Positions 35,901 through 47,700 of a stretch of 64,000 nt of DNA are shown in pieces (position 1 is the first letter of the stretch; each line of letters opens with the position of its first letter). The DNA is from Biscogniauxia marginata (taxonomy: Eukaryota; Ascomycota; Sordariomycetes; Xylariales; Xylariaceae): NCBI GenBank assembly GCA_022695795.1, contig MU404103.1, forward strand, positions 1 to 64,000, written 5' to 3'. The notes below the pieces were generated by a model. That model had not been told where the DNA came from, ran no database searches, and was given only the letters and a program-made list of their open reading frames with translations. A program made the position numbers and the translations under genes.

Positions 35901-37360
35901 TTTATTGATTTTTCTGCTTCATGGCCATTGCGTTGACCCGACACGAGGTAGCGACATGAATTAAGCTCCTGGGTGCCCAGTTCCGTAGCCTTGTGTCTAG
36001 AATTGATATAAAGGGGTGGTCTATAGCTTTGCATGCGGGCATCGGCCGCCTGCTTCCGTGGTGGCCTAGGATGAGGCCTTCTGCTTTATGCACAATCACA
36101 CAGATCGGAATAAACGTGCTTACTCACCTCTCCTCCTCAGTGGACTATACCTAGGAACACCTTCCGATTTGTCTGGCCTAATTTGCACCTCTTATTGACG
36201 GTTGCGGTGGAGTTAAGCCTAGGTTGTCTAGCTATCACTTAGAGTGAGCTCTCATGTGTTGAAGTTCCAAGATCCGATGTAACTAGAAAAGTGATATCCG
36301 TTAGGAAAACTAGGATCCTTAGCGACGTGGCAAATTTTCGGACGCCTTATGGACTGTGTAATATGTCAAAACATTTCGCATCATCTAGGCTATAGAAGCT
36401 GCGCGAAGTAATGAGACTATCCAAGACTGGAGTGTGTGTTGTTGGCACATTAACAAGTTTGTTATCTCTTGTTACATGTAAAATCAAGAAGTTGTTGTCA
36501 CGTCTCCTTAACCGACATGTCGTTTTAATATATCCAGCCACATGGTCAAATAACCAGAGCCTCTCATTATTTTATGTATCACCTCAAACTAAGCAGTGTC
36601 ACCGAAAACCCATGCTCCCCATCATGGAAGGCTCTCTAGCATACATATTATTATGTACATCAATATATCAATATATCAATATAGTATTTTTCTTTCCCTG
36701 CAGAGTATGTGAATGTGACGGTCGCCTCCCGATGATTTCGATGCAATTGGTTTTATCTTGGCGTAACAATATTATTTCCGAATCCATATGATTTCGGCTT
36801 ACACCACGTATGCCATATTCCTAATACGCCGGTTTTTAGGACATAATCCTAACATGCATATGTTTTACCCCTCATTCTAGGGATATGAACCCCTATATGC
36901 TTACTAAGATTGATAAGGGTCAAGTGACGTTGATATGAACAGCTTCCTCTTGTCTTGGATTTTATACACCAAGTGTTGAGTCTTGCCCTTTCTACCACCC
37001 CACTGTTAGTTCATAAGATGATATGAGGCAATAAGAGAGAGAAGTGAAGCTCCATGGTGACTTCGAAGCTGGCTTCTGCTGTCGTCGTTGTAGTATTACA
37101 AGCTGGATTTCTGTGCGGGCCCTATGACTTGTCAGTACAAACAAATGATACACCAAATGCAAAGTTCTATGCCGCTTTCCACGTGCGTGTTTTGTAAGAC
37201 AATGACAAAAGAATAGATAAAACCATGTAAATTATGTGACTTAAGAAAGGGCTCTTTCCTAGGATCTATATAGGCTTTCATCCTAATACTATCCTCTAGT
37301 AAAGAAGGGTAGTCTTTTGGTATAGTAAATTTCGGAAGAGGTTCGAAGCCATTTATATCT
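32917..37360. other. 4.4 kb flank with no recognisable gene, before the retroelement block
   Basis: Composition falls gradually from balanced to AT-leaning. Scattered short frames (for example 34819-35076, 35246-35740 and 36411-36791) show no family resemblance and overlap one another. A G-rich run lies near 33980-34000 and an ATCAATAT tandem near 36660. It may contain decayed genes beyond recognition. Confidence 0.5.
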
Positions 37361-38249
37361 AGCTTCTTATTTGTACTTTTTTACCTTTATATCTAGTTTT
37401 AAGTGATATTAAGTAATTATAAAAAATTAACTTTTAAGTTTATTTAAAACTATAATCTCTTTATATTATTTATAAATCTTATATAATAAAGGTTTTAATA
37501 AAATTAATTTATATAATGTTACTTATAAATTAATAAGTTATTTAACCGAGTAAATCATTTAAATTTTTTATATAAAACCGGGTTTTTTAATATTAATAAT
37601 GTAACGTATAAAATTTAAAAAAGTCTTAAACCTTTTTTATAGTTATATAATTAAATATAAAATCGAAATATATAAAAAATCGAAAAAAATTAAAATTAAA
37701 AAATATAAAGAAAATCGATTAAATAACTTATTAATTTATAAACAACGTTAATAACTTATATAATAATATATTAAGTTTTAATTAATTATTAAAAAGTTAT
37801 ATTTTAAAATATTTATTTATTTTTCACTTTTTATTAATATAATGGTTTAATTAAATATATTTAATAAATAATAAATTAAAATTATTAATATCGTTTATAA
37901 ACTAGTGAATTATATAAATAAATAAACTAGTTTTTATAATTATTATAGTTTTAACTATTAAAAATTATATTTTCAAGTTAAAACCTTTTAAATAAAAATA
38001 AAAAATTAATAATACATAAAATTAATTAAAACTCTTTAAAATTTAAGTGATTAAATTTATTTTTATTTAATTATTATTTAATGCAAATATATATAAAGTG
38101 TATATAAATAAATGGATTATATAAAGAGAAAAAAGGAGCTTTATAAGCTAAAAGCTAGTAAGCTTCATTTTATAAACCTTTATTTCTTTTATTTAGTTAA
38201 ACTATTTAAAGCTAAGGCTTATAAGGTCTTTTAAACCTTTATAACTTCG

Positions 38250-38325
38250 CATTATTATTATTATTATTATTATTATTAACATACTATATAAGCGAGTAAA
38301 CGAAACAAGCTCGCGAACGAAATTT
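38250..38325. repeat. (TTA)n run joined to a lone foldback terminus
   Basis: A short ATT repeat runs straight into AACATACTATATAAGCGAGT and the AAACAAGCTCGCGAACGAAA block, the type-1 foldback end, but the rest of the element is missing. The mirror image lies at 55203-55292, so the pair may be the two halves of one locus or the same junction copied. Confidence 0.7.
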
Positions 38326-38520
38326 CATAGTTATTATACTTTTAATTATTAAAAATCATTTATGCCGCATCGAAATTAATTAATAATAATTATTATTTAA
38401 ATTATTTTATTTAACTTTATATTTTAAAAATTAAATACCTTTTTTATATTAGGTATTCGGTTTTTTAAAACGTGATTTATATTATTTAATTTATTATATT
38501 TTCCGAGTTAAAACCTTTTA

Positions 38521-38640
38521 AAATTAAAATAATAAATAAATAATAAATAAATAATAAATAAATAATAAATAAATAATAAATAAATAAAAAATAAAAAATA
38601 AATAAAAAATAAATAAATAATAAATAAATAAGAAATAAAA
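38521..38640. repeat. 11-bp AT minisatellite (TAATAAATAAA)n
   Basis: Tandem 11-bp units at the left, degenerating to TAAA/AAAATAAA units at the right. Lies within RIP-like DNA. Confidence 0.85.
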
Positions 38641-39106
38641 TTAATTATAACTCCTTAAATTTTAAATTATTAAATACCTTTTTATTTATTATATAAATAC
38701 GTATATTATAATTAATTTAATTATATATATTATATCGTTTTTATTTAATTATTACTTTTTTTCGAGGTTCTTTTTTTATTATTAATTATAATAATATTTT
38801 TTTAATTTATAAAGTTACTTTTTTTTATATTAAGTAATTTTTTTGTTTATAATTACTTATTTTTAATTTTACGTTATTTATTAAAAATATAGTTTATTTC
38901 CTAAAAACGAGTAATTTTATTTTATAATAAAAACATTTTATATATTAATATTAAAATAGTTTTTATAAATTAATTATAAATATTTATAATATTTATAAAA
39001 AAAACTTTTTTAGTACTTTTTAATTTTATTTATAATATAATTAAATTATAAAAATACTTTATAAATTATTATAAGTGTTTTAGCTTTTTAAAATACTTAA
39101 TTTATA

Positions 39107-39519
39107 TGTGACGAACCTCCTTGTATATTCCTAGTTAACTAACTTCACAAGTAAATACGTACTAAGTTTTCTTAATTTAAAGGTAATAATGGATCGAGAT
39201 TAGTTTAAGTGATTTTTAATGCCTTATTCGTCAGAGAGATTTCAAGGTATTTTCACTATAGTATTAAAGAGTGACTATAGTTTTAGATTAATAGCTAAGG
39301 AACTAGAATAAATAACTAGATATATAGGAAATTTCAATTTACTTATACTTCATCCTTTAAAGAGTAATACCTATATTCTCTTTAATTCTCAAGAGAATAA
39401 TAGAAAATCTTGGCATTTTCCCTAATTTTTAAGAGAATAATAAAAAATTTCTTTTAAAGTTATATAACCTTAAATCACATAATTAACTTAATTCCCTTTA
39501 TCTTTATTAAGTCGTAATA
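39107..39519. repeat. LTR of copy A (3' LTR in pol orientation)
   Basis: Begins TGTGACGAACCTCC and ends GTCGTAATA (from GTCGTAACA). The first roughly 245 bp are shared with the LTRs of B and C; the last 165 bp (39351-39519) are specific to A and recur at 53985-54156. Confidence 0.92.
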
Positions 39520-40160
39520 TTATATCTCCTTTTTAACTAGTTTTGTCTTTAAAACTTTTTTTCCTAGTAACCTTTTATTTTAATTATATTATCTTATTGT
39601 GTTACTAAGAATATATAAACAGGTTTAAAGAAAAGGAATTCCTCCGAATATCGATATAAACTAGTCGCCGCCATCAATTAATTTAAATATATAGTTATGT
39701 TTTATATTCGCTGTTTTAAAAGGGGCTTATTATATAAAATATTAAAAAACCGAAAAAAATGTTAGAATTATAACGAAGTTAATGCTACCTCTTATAACGG
39801 TAATTATATTTCCTTAAAATCCCTTTAAAACATTTAAAAAGAAAAACAAGTAATTATTTAATAACTTTAAGAATTATTAAATAAGATTACGCGGTTAAAT
39901 CGTTAATCTAAATAATTACGTAAGCGTAGGGTTTAATTTATTTAATATAAGCTTTAAAACCTAAATGAGTTAAAAAATTAAAAACGTATTAAGGAGAAGC
40001 AAAAACGTTTTTAAGCCGAATAATAGTCTTTAGCCGAATAGGTTAAAGTTGCTTTTAAGGCTGTCCCCTTTTTTGACTAGTTATAACTAAATCACGACTT
40101 AAGTCCTCGAATCCTCTTGGGCGATCTAGGTTCTAGCGATGAAAATTTTTAAACTCAACC
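39520..40160 (+). pseudogene. Accessory frame of copy A, antisense to pol
   Basis: Plus-strand reading frame starting just inside the LTR, in several phases broken by stops. Recognisable coiled-coil-like Lys/Glu/Arg-rich text lies at about 39940-40060, and an acidic-aromatic end at about 40070-40140 overlaps the minus-strand pol stop (40133-40135). Cysteine-cluster remnants lie at about 39700-39790. Position and architecture match the frames in B and C, but the sequence is largely its own. Function unknown. Confidence 0.5.
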
Positions 40161-43100
40161 GTTAAATTCTTTAAATGCTTAAGTAGTTCTTAAGTATTTT
40201 TTTCGAGTGAGTAACTTTCTTATTTAATAAAATATTATAATTAACTTTTAACTCGTTTTAAATTTAATATCCTTTTTACTTTATACTTATTAGGGTTTTC
40301 TTTAAATTCTAATTAGTTTTTTAATAAGGCGTTTTTTAATATTAATTTTAAAAGTAAAACATAAAATATAAAATATATTTTAAATCTTTTTAGTAGTACT
40401 AACTTATAATTAATTTTCAAAATAACCTCTTTAATTCTATATAGTTCTAACTTCTTAAACTTAAGTTTTTTGCTAAGTCGTTTTATTTTAATTTAAGGTG
40501 TTTTTAATGTTACGCCTTATTATTAATAGAATAAATAAACTATGTCTCCTCTTTTAAGAATTAATCCTTTAATTCTTTTTCTATTATAATACTTTGTTAT
40601 TTTATTTTAAATAAACTATAATTCTTTTTATAACCGTTATTATACTACTTAAACCTTTTCGGATAATACTTCTACTCTCGGGGCTTTTATTTCGATTCCT
40701 GGTGCTTCCGTGAGTTTGATTAGTTACTTTTGAATTTCTGCTTTCTACCTATACATTACCTCGTGTAATAATGTCTTTATATCCTCGTTAACCGAAATGT
40801 TATATGCTATTTAAGCTATTAATAGTAGTTCTACCTAGTTATTTATTTCTTAATTAATATAGCTTCGTAAATACTGTTTTATTATTTAATTTAATCTTTT
40901 TATTTATTCGTTTATTTAAAAATAATGCATTATAAATAACTTTTACTTAACTCTTATTTGTTTTATTAAGTTAATTTAAAACTTTAAAATAAATAATTTG
41001 TCTCTATTTAAAATAATACGTTTCGATAATCTATATTTATTAATATATTCCTTTAGGAAATTAAAAACTAGTTATTTTGCTATACTTAACTTGTTAAACG
41101 GTAAAAAGTAAACATATTTCATGAATTTATTAACAATTACCTATATATTATTATAAGGTATTTTTATAATAAGATCTTTTAACTTAAGAAGTTTCACTAT
41201 AAAATCCCATATAATTATATGCCACGCTTTATTAAGTATCTAAGTTAGCTATAATAATCTATATAATTTATGTTATAATGCCTTAGCCTTATTATAAACG
41301 TTATAATTCTTTATAATTTTTTTAATTATTTATTGTATTTCTAGAAAGTCGAATTCTTTTTAAAGTCGTTTTATTGTCTTGAAAATTCCTTGGTAACCGT
41401 GTAAAAGATATTTATGGAATTCTTTAACGAATTTGTCCTATACTCGTTTTAGTATGTAGACCTTTTCTTTATACGAAAAAAGTTCGTTATTAAATCCTTG
41501 TTAAAACTATAATTACTTTTTTTTTAATTGTAATTTTCCTTAAAACGTTATTTCTAGTTTTTTATATTAATTCGCATATAAATTAATATAATTAATCCGT
41601 TATTTTATTATTTAAACATTTAAACATATCTTTTATTAATTTTTAACTTATAATCTCTTTTTTTACTAAGCAAGTTTGCTTAAACGTTTTCCTTTCTCTT
41701 AATATAATGAATTTTAAAATTGAATTTAAACAAGAAAATCATTTAACGCTTATATCTTTAATTAAGCGTTTATGTTATTATAAATCATGTAAAATTCTTG
41801 TAATTTAAATAGATATTAATAGGTTCCTTAGTTTTACTAAGTTATAATTCTTATTTTTTTAATGCTTTAATAACTATTAATAATTCCTTATTATAAATTT
41901 AATAATTTAATTTAGCACTATATAATGCTTTAAATAGATACGCAACTAAGTACCATTTTCCATTATCTTTTAATTACTCTAAAACTGCTCTAATAACGAA
42001 ATTTAAGGCGTTTATCCTTAGTCGTTTCTTCTTATTTTCGTTTAAAAGTTTATATATAACCTCACTAATTATAACTTCTTTTAGCTACTAAAAAGCCTAT
42101 TTAGTTTCTTTAATAAAATGGAAAGCTTTTCTTATTTTTATTAAGATAATTAATTCCGTTAATAGTTTAACAATTTGCTTAAAATCTTAAATGAGTTATT
42201 TAACATAATTAATAAAACCAAGAAATACGTGTATGTTTATAACACTCCTAGGTTTTAACCAATCCTTAACTACTGCTATTTTCCCTTTTTAAATACGGAT
42301 TTCTCTTGGACTTATTATAAACCTTAAATAATTTAGTTTCTTAATATATTATTCATTTTTAGTTAAATAAACAAGTAGGTTTAACCTCTTTAGGGCTTTT
42401 AATACTTGCTTTATATATTTTTTATACTCTTTTTCGTTTTCTAAGTAAATTAATATATTATTTAAATAAACGAATACAAATCTATCTAGAAACTTATAAA
42501 GAATTATTGTAATTATATGTTAAAATGTAGCAAGTGCGTTAATAAATCTAAATAATATAACTTTATACTTATAATATCCATATATCATTTAAAAAGCGGT
42601 GTATTATTTATATCTTTTAGCCATTTTAATTATGTAATAACTATCGCGAAGGTTTAATATTATAAAGATTTAAGCTTTATTGATTTGTTTTTTTATAAGT
42701 TTTATTAATGGTAATAAATATCCGTTTTTCTTGGTTATCTTATTAAGGTGTCGGTAATCGATTACTCGTTGCCACACTAGATTCCCTTTTTTATTAACAC
42801 GTTATTTTCCATTTTTATTAACTTTTAATACCATAATTACTAGGTATCTTAATAAGGATTTTAATTCTTAAATATATTTTTTGTTAAATTCCTTTTAAAT
42901 TCCTTTTTATAGTGCTTTTTGTTTTTCTTAATTTATAAAATATATTAAAAATAGTTTTAATTACTTTCTTTTTTTAAAGTAAATTTAATGATCTCATTAG
43001 TTATATTTTAGTAATTCTTTTTTTATCTTATTTTTAAATAATTTATAAAAACGGAAGTACTTACGTAATACTCTTTTCGTTAAATCTTTAAGCTTAGTTA

Positions 43101-43523
43101 CTCGAATTATATAAGTAATATGTTTCGTCTTTATATCCATTTTTTTAAAATTACTTGTGGTACTTATCTCGTAACTCGTAATAATTAACTTCTCTTATTC
43201 TTAATCCTAATAAAGTGTGTTTATCTCGAAATTTATTTATGGATTACTTTTTTTAAGTTAATTTATTTTTAGTATTATATCGTAACTTAATATATATATA
43301 ATGTTAAAAATGACTTACTCGAGATGTTTTTAAATAATTATCGAAAAAAAGATTATTTCTTTTAATACTTTACTATTCTTGTAATTAAATATGTATTTTT
43401 CGAAGTTCCGTAATTAGTATAAACTTTATTTATATATTTATAATATTTTGTCTTTTTAAACTATCTCGGTTAAAATATAGCTTTTATTTGCTTCTAAGTT
43501 TATAAGGGCTTTATACTCCTTTT
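40160..43523 (-). pseudogene. pol of copy A, left part (RT, RNase H, integrase, chromodomain)
   Basis: Minus-strand remnants of RT through integrase. The RT active site reads YLNN in place of YLDD (about 42457-42468), with both Asp codons turned to Asn by G to A. Downstream text follows the order integrase, then a chromodomain-like tail ending KNFHR-stop at 40133. The reading frame is cut by stops. Continues on the far side of copy B at 51087. Confidence 0.85.
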
Positions 43524-43975
43524 TGTGACGAACCTCCCTGTGTATTCCTAGTTAGCTGACTTTCACAGGTGAGTACATACTGGGTTTTCTTGATTTAAAG
43601 GTAACAGTGGGTTGAGATTGGTTTAAGAATTCACAATGTTATGTTCGTTAAAGAGGTTTCAAGGTACTCTTACTATAATATTAAAGAGTAACTGTAGTCT
43701 TAAATTAATAGCTAAGAAACGAGAGATTAATTATATAAAGAAATTCTAATTTATTTATACTCGTTTTTCTTTTTATATAATTAATTAAATAGTTGAATCT
43801 TAAGTTGCTTCATTTATTATTCATATATTTAGTAAATAGTTGAATCTTAGGTTGCCTTACCTATTATTTATATATTTAGTGAATAGTTAAATCTTAGGTT
43901 ACTTCACTTATTATTCACATATTCGATAGGGTTACGTGCGTGGCATTTATTTCTTACTTTAAGAGTCTCGTAACA
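43524..43975. repeat. LTR of copy B with three 47-bp units (3' LTR)
   Basis: TGTGACG...TCGTAACA. Contains three tandem 47-bp units at 43788-43834, 43835-43881 and 43882-43928, beginning AATAGTTGAATCT. The partner LTR has two units, which exactly explains the 47-bp length difference. Confidence 0.93.
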
Positions 43976-44780
43976 TTATTTTTCCCCTCCGAGAATCTTT
44001 ATTTTTAAAGATAAAGAAAGGGTTAGTTATTCTTTTCTCTGATTTATTAAGAAGTTTAAGCCTTTTTTAACTTAGTTTATAATGTTTTATTATATAATAA
44101 AACTTTATAAAGAAAATTTTAATATCTCGCGTCGAGCCGAGAAATAAGCTGAAAATAAGGTAACTCTCTTAAATTCTATTGCTTTTTATAGTAGGAAAGA
44201 GATAGCTTGTTTTTATTACGAGCGTAATAAAAAAGATTATGTTATTTCGAAGGATTTTAATTGCTATGTGGAATGTATAAGATTAGGTTAATCGCGATAT
44301 AACGTGTTTAATATTTCGCGAAAGAGTATATCTAAAATTACGGAATAGTTTTAGAAGGTCGAAGCCGAGCTCGAGGAAGTGGAATCCTATTATAGGATTA
44401 TTTATGTTGTTAAAGAGGTAGTTATGAACCGCATTTTGCGTTTTAAAACCGAGCGTAAATTATAATCGAGTAAACTTTATAAAATGGTTATTCGAGGTTT
44501 TAATTTTATGGAGGATTTAAAGCGCGTCGAGCGTGAGAAAGAAGAATAAAAACGTCTTGTTAAAGAATCGTAACGTATAGAGGAATTGTAACGTTAATTT
44601 AAATTTTCGTAAAACTTATTTATTTTTAAGGTTTACTTTTTTTTTTTTTTGATTTTCTTTAATAGGATTAAGATCTTGATATTTAGGTTTTCTTAGCCGG
44701 TTTAGATTTTGGCGGTGAAAATTCTTAATTTTATTTGTTAGGTTTTTTAAATGTTTAAAAAATTCTTAAGTATTCTCCTT
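43976..44780 (+). pseudogene. Accessory frame of copy B, antisense to pol
   Basis: Plus-strand frame from about 44080, interrupted by a few TAA/TAG stops that look like Gln or Trp codons hit by C to T or G to A. Order of parts: a basic start, a cysteine cluster at about 44200-44290 (CFYYERNKKDY, then CYVECIRLG), a long charged helical region rich in Glu/Arg/Lys (44330-44590), and an end reading GLDFGGEN near 44700-44725. This end lies over the minus-strand pol C-terminus. Best preserved of the three copies. Function unknown; the cysteine cluster suggests metal or nucleic-acid binding (inference). Confidence 0.65.
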
Positions 44781-47700
44781 GAGTGGGTAACCTTCTTATT
44801 TAACAAGATATTGTAGTTAATTGTTAACTTTTTTTGAATTTAGTATTTTTTCGATTTCGTATTTATTAGGATTTTTTTTAAATTTTAATTGTTTTTCCGG
44901 CGAGGTGTTTTTTGGTGTTGGTTTTAAGAGCGAAACATGAAATATAAAATGTATTCTAGATCTTTTTAGTAGCGAGAGTTTATAGTTAACTTTCGAAATA
45001 ACTTTTTTAATTTTATAAGGTTTTAATTTTTTAAATTCGAGTTTCTCGTTAGGTCGTTTTGTTTTAATTTAAGGCGTTTTTATTATTACGTCTTGTTTTT
45101 AGCGGAGTAAGTAAATTATGTCTTTTCTCTTGAGAATTGGTCCTTTAATTCTCTTTTTATTGTAGTATTTAGTTATTTTTTTTTGGATGAATTGTAGTTC
45201 TTTTTGTAGCTTTGCTTATATTGCTTGGATCTTTTTAGATAATACTTTTACTTAAGGAGTTATTATTGTGGTGTTTAGTGCTTTTGTAAATTTAAACGGT
45301 TTTTTGTGAATTTCTGCTTTTTGGCTATATATCGCTTCGTGTGGTAATAGCTTCATGTTTTCGTTAATTGATGTATTATATGCGACTTGGGTTATGAGTA
45401 ATAATTTTACTTAATTATTTATTTACTAGTTAATATAGCTTTTAAGGTATTATTTAAGTGTTTAGTTAAGCCTTTTTATTTATTCGTTTATTTAAGGATA
45501 GTACGTTGTAAATAGCTTTTACTTAATTTTTATTTGTTTTATTAAGCTGGTTTAAAATTTTAATGTGAATAGTTTGTCTTTGTTTGAAATAATGCGTTTT
45601 GGTAGTTTATATTTATTGATATACTCTTTTAAGAAGTTAAAAACTAATTGTTTTATTATGCTTGATTCGTTGAATAGTAAGAAGTAGGCGTATTTCGTGA
45701 GTTTGTTAACGATTATCTATATATTGTTATAGTGTATTTCTATTATAGGATTTTTTAACTTTAGAAGTTTCACTACGAAGTCTTATGCAATTATATTTCA
45801 TGTTTTATTAAGTATTTAAGTTGGTTGTAATAGTTTATATGGTTTATGTTGTGATGCTTTAGCTTTATTATAGATATTGTAATTCTTTATAATTCTTTTA
45901 ATTGTTTATTATATTTTTAAAAAGTCGAATTCCTTTTGAAGTCGTTTTACCGTTTTGAAAATCCCTTGGTGGCCGTGTAAAGAATATTCGTGAAATTCTT
46001 TAACGAATTCGTTTTACACTTGTTTTGGTACGTATACCTTTTCCTTGTATAAGAGAAGTTCGTTACTAGATCCTTATTAAGATTGTAATTATTTTTCCCT
46101 TTAACTGTAATTTTCCTTGAAACGTTATTTTTAGTTTTTTATGTTGATTTGTATGTAAGTTAATATAATTGATTTGTTATTTTATTGTTTGAATATTTAG
46201 ATATTTCTTTTGTTAATTTTTGATTTATAATCTCCTTTTTTGCTAAAAAGATTTATTTGGATGTTTTCTTTTTTCTTGATATGTTAAATTTTGAAATTAA
46301 ATTTAGATAGGAAAATTATCTAACGCTCGTGTCTCTGGTTAAGCGTTTGTATTGTTATGAATTGTGTAAGGTTCTTATGGTTTAAATAGATGTTGATAGG
46401 TTCCTTGGTTTTATTGAGCCATGGTTTTTATTTTTTTAATGCTTTGATGACTGCTAATAATTCCTTGTTATAAATTTAATAGTTTAATTTAGCATTATAT
46501 AGTGCTTTAGATAGGTACGCGACTGGGTATTATTTCTTATTATTTTTTAATTGTTTTAAGACTGCTTTAATGGCGAAATTTAAAGCGTTTGTCTTTAGTC
46601 GTTTTTTTTTGTTTTTATTTGGAAGTTTATATATAACTTCATTAGTTATAACTTTTTTTAGTTATTAAAAAGCCTGTTTAGCTTCTTTAGTGAAATAGAA
46701 AGCCTTTTTTGTTTTTGCTAGGGTAGTTAGTTCTGTTAATGGTTTGGCGATACGCCTGAAATCTTTAATAAGTTGTTTAACATAGTTAATAAAGCCAAGA
46801 AATGCGTATACGTTTGTGATACTTTTGGGTTCTAGCTAATCCTTAATTATTGCTATTTTTCCTTTTTAAATGCGAATTTCTCCTGGACTTATTATAAACC
46901 CTAGATAGTTTAGTTTTTTGACATGTTATTTATTTTTGGTCGAATAAATAAGTAGGTTTACTTTTTCCAGGGTTTCTAACACTTATTTTATATGTTCCTT
47001 ATGTTTTTTCTCGTTTTTTAAATAAATTAATATATTATTTAAGTAAATAAATACAAATTTATCTAGAAATCTACGAAAAACTATTATAATTATATATTAA
47101 AATGTAATGGGCGTGTTAGTAAGTTTAAATGATATAACTTTGTACTTATAATATCTATATATTATTTAGAAAGTTATATATTATTTATATCCCTTAGCCA
47201 TTTTAATTATATAGTATTTATTACGAAGATTTAATGTTGTAAAGATTTAGGTTTTGCTAATTTGTTTTTTTATAAGTTTCATTAATAGTAACGAATACCT
47301 ATTTTTCTTGGTTATTTTATTAAAGTGTCGGTAGTCGATCACTCGTCTCCATACTAGGTTTCCTTCTTCATCGACACGTTATTTCCCGTTTTTATCGATT
47401 TTAGGTATTATGATTACTAGATATCTTAACGAGGATTTAAATTCTCAAATATATCCTTTATCGAGATCCTTTTAAATTCCCTTTTATAATGCTCTTTATT
47501 TTTCTTAATTTATAAAATATATTAAGAATAATTTTAATTATTTTCCTTTTTTAAAGTAAATTTAATAATCCTATTAATTATATTTTGGTAATTCTTCTTT
47601 TGTTTTATTTTTAAATAATTTATAGAAATAGAGATACTCGCGTGATACTCTTTTCGTTAAATCTTTAAATTTAGTTACTCGAATTATATAAGCGATATAC

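Larger units (their letters stand above)
37361..39101. other. AT-rich repeat DNA left of the nested retroelements
   Basis: RIP-like DNA with foldback fragments (37545-37750; terminus at 38278-38325), microsatellites and blocks seen again at 540-800 and 17140-17220. This was the landing site of retroelement copy A. No coding content. Confidence 0.75.

Noticed and set aside
38521..38640. Regular repeats as a CRISPR array
   Set aside because: They are plain 11-bp AT tandem units without spacers, in a eukaryotic genome.
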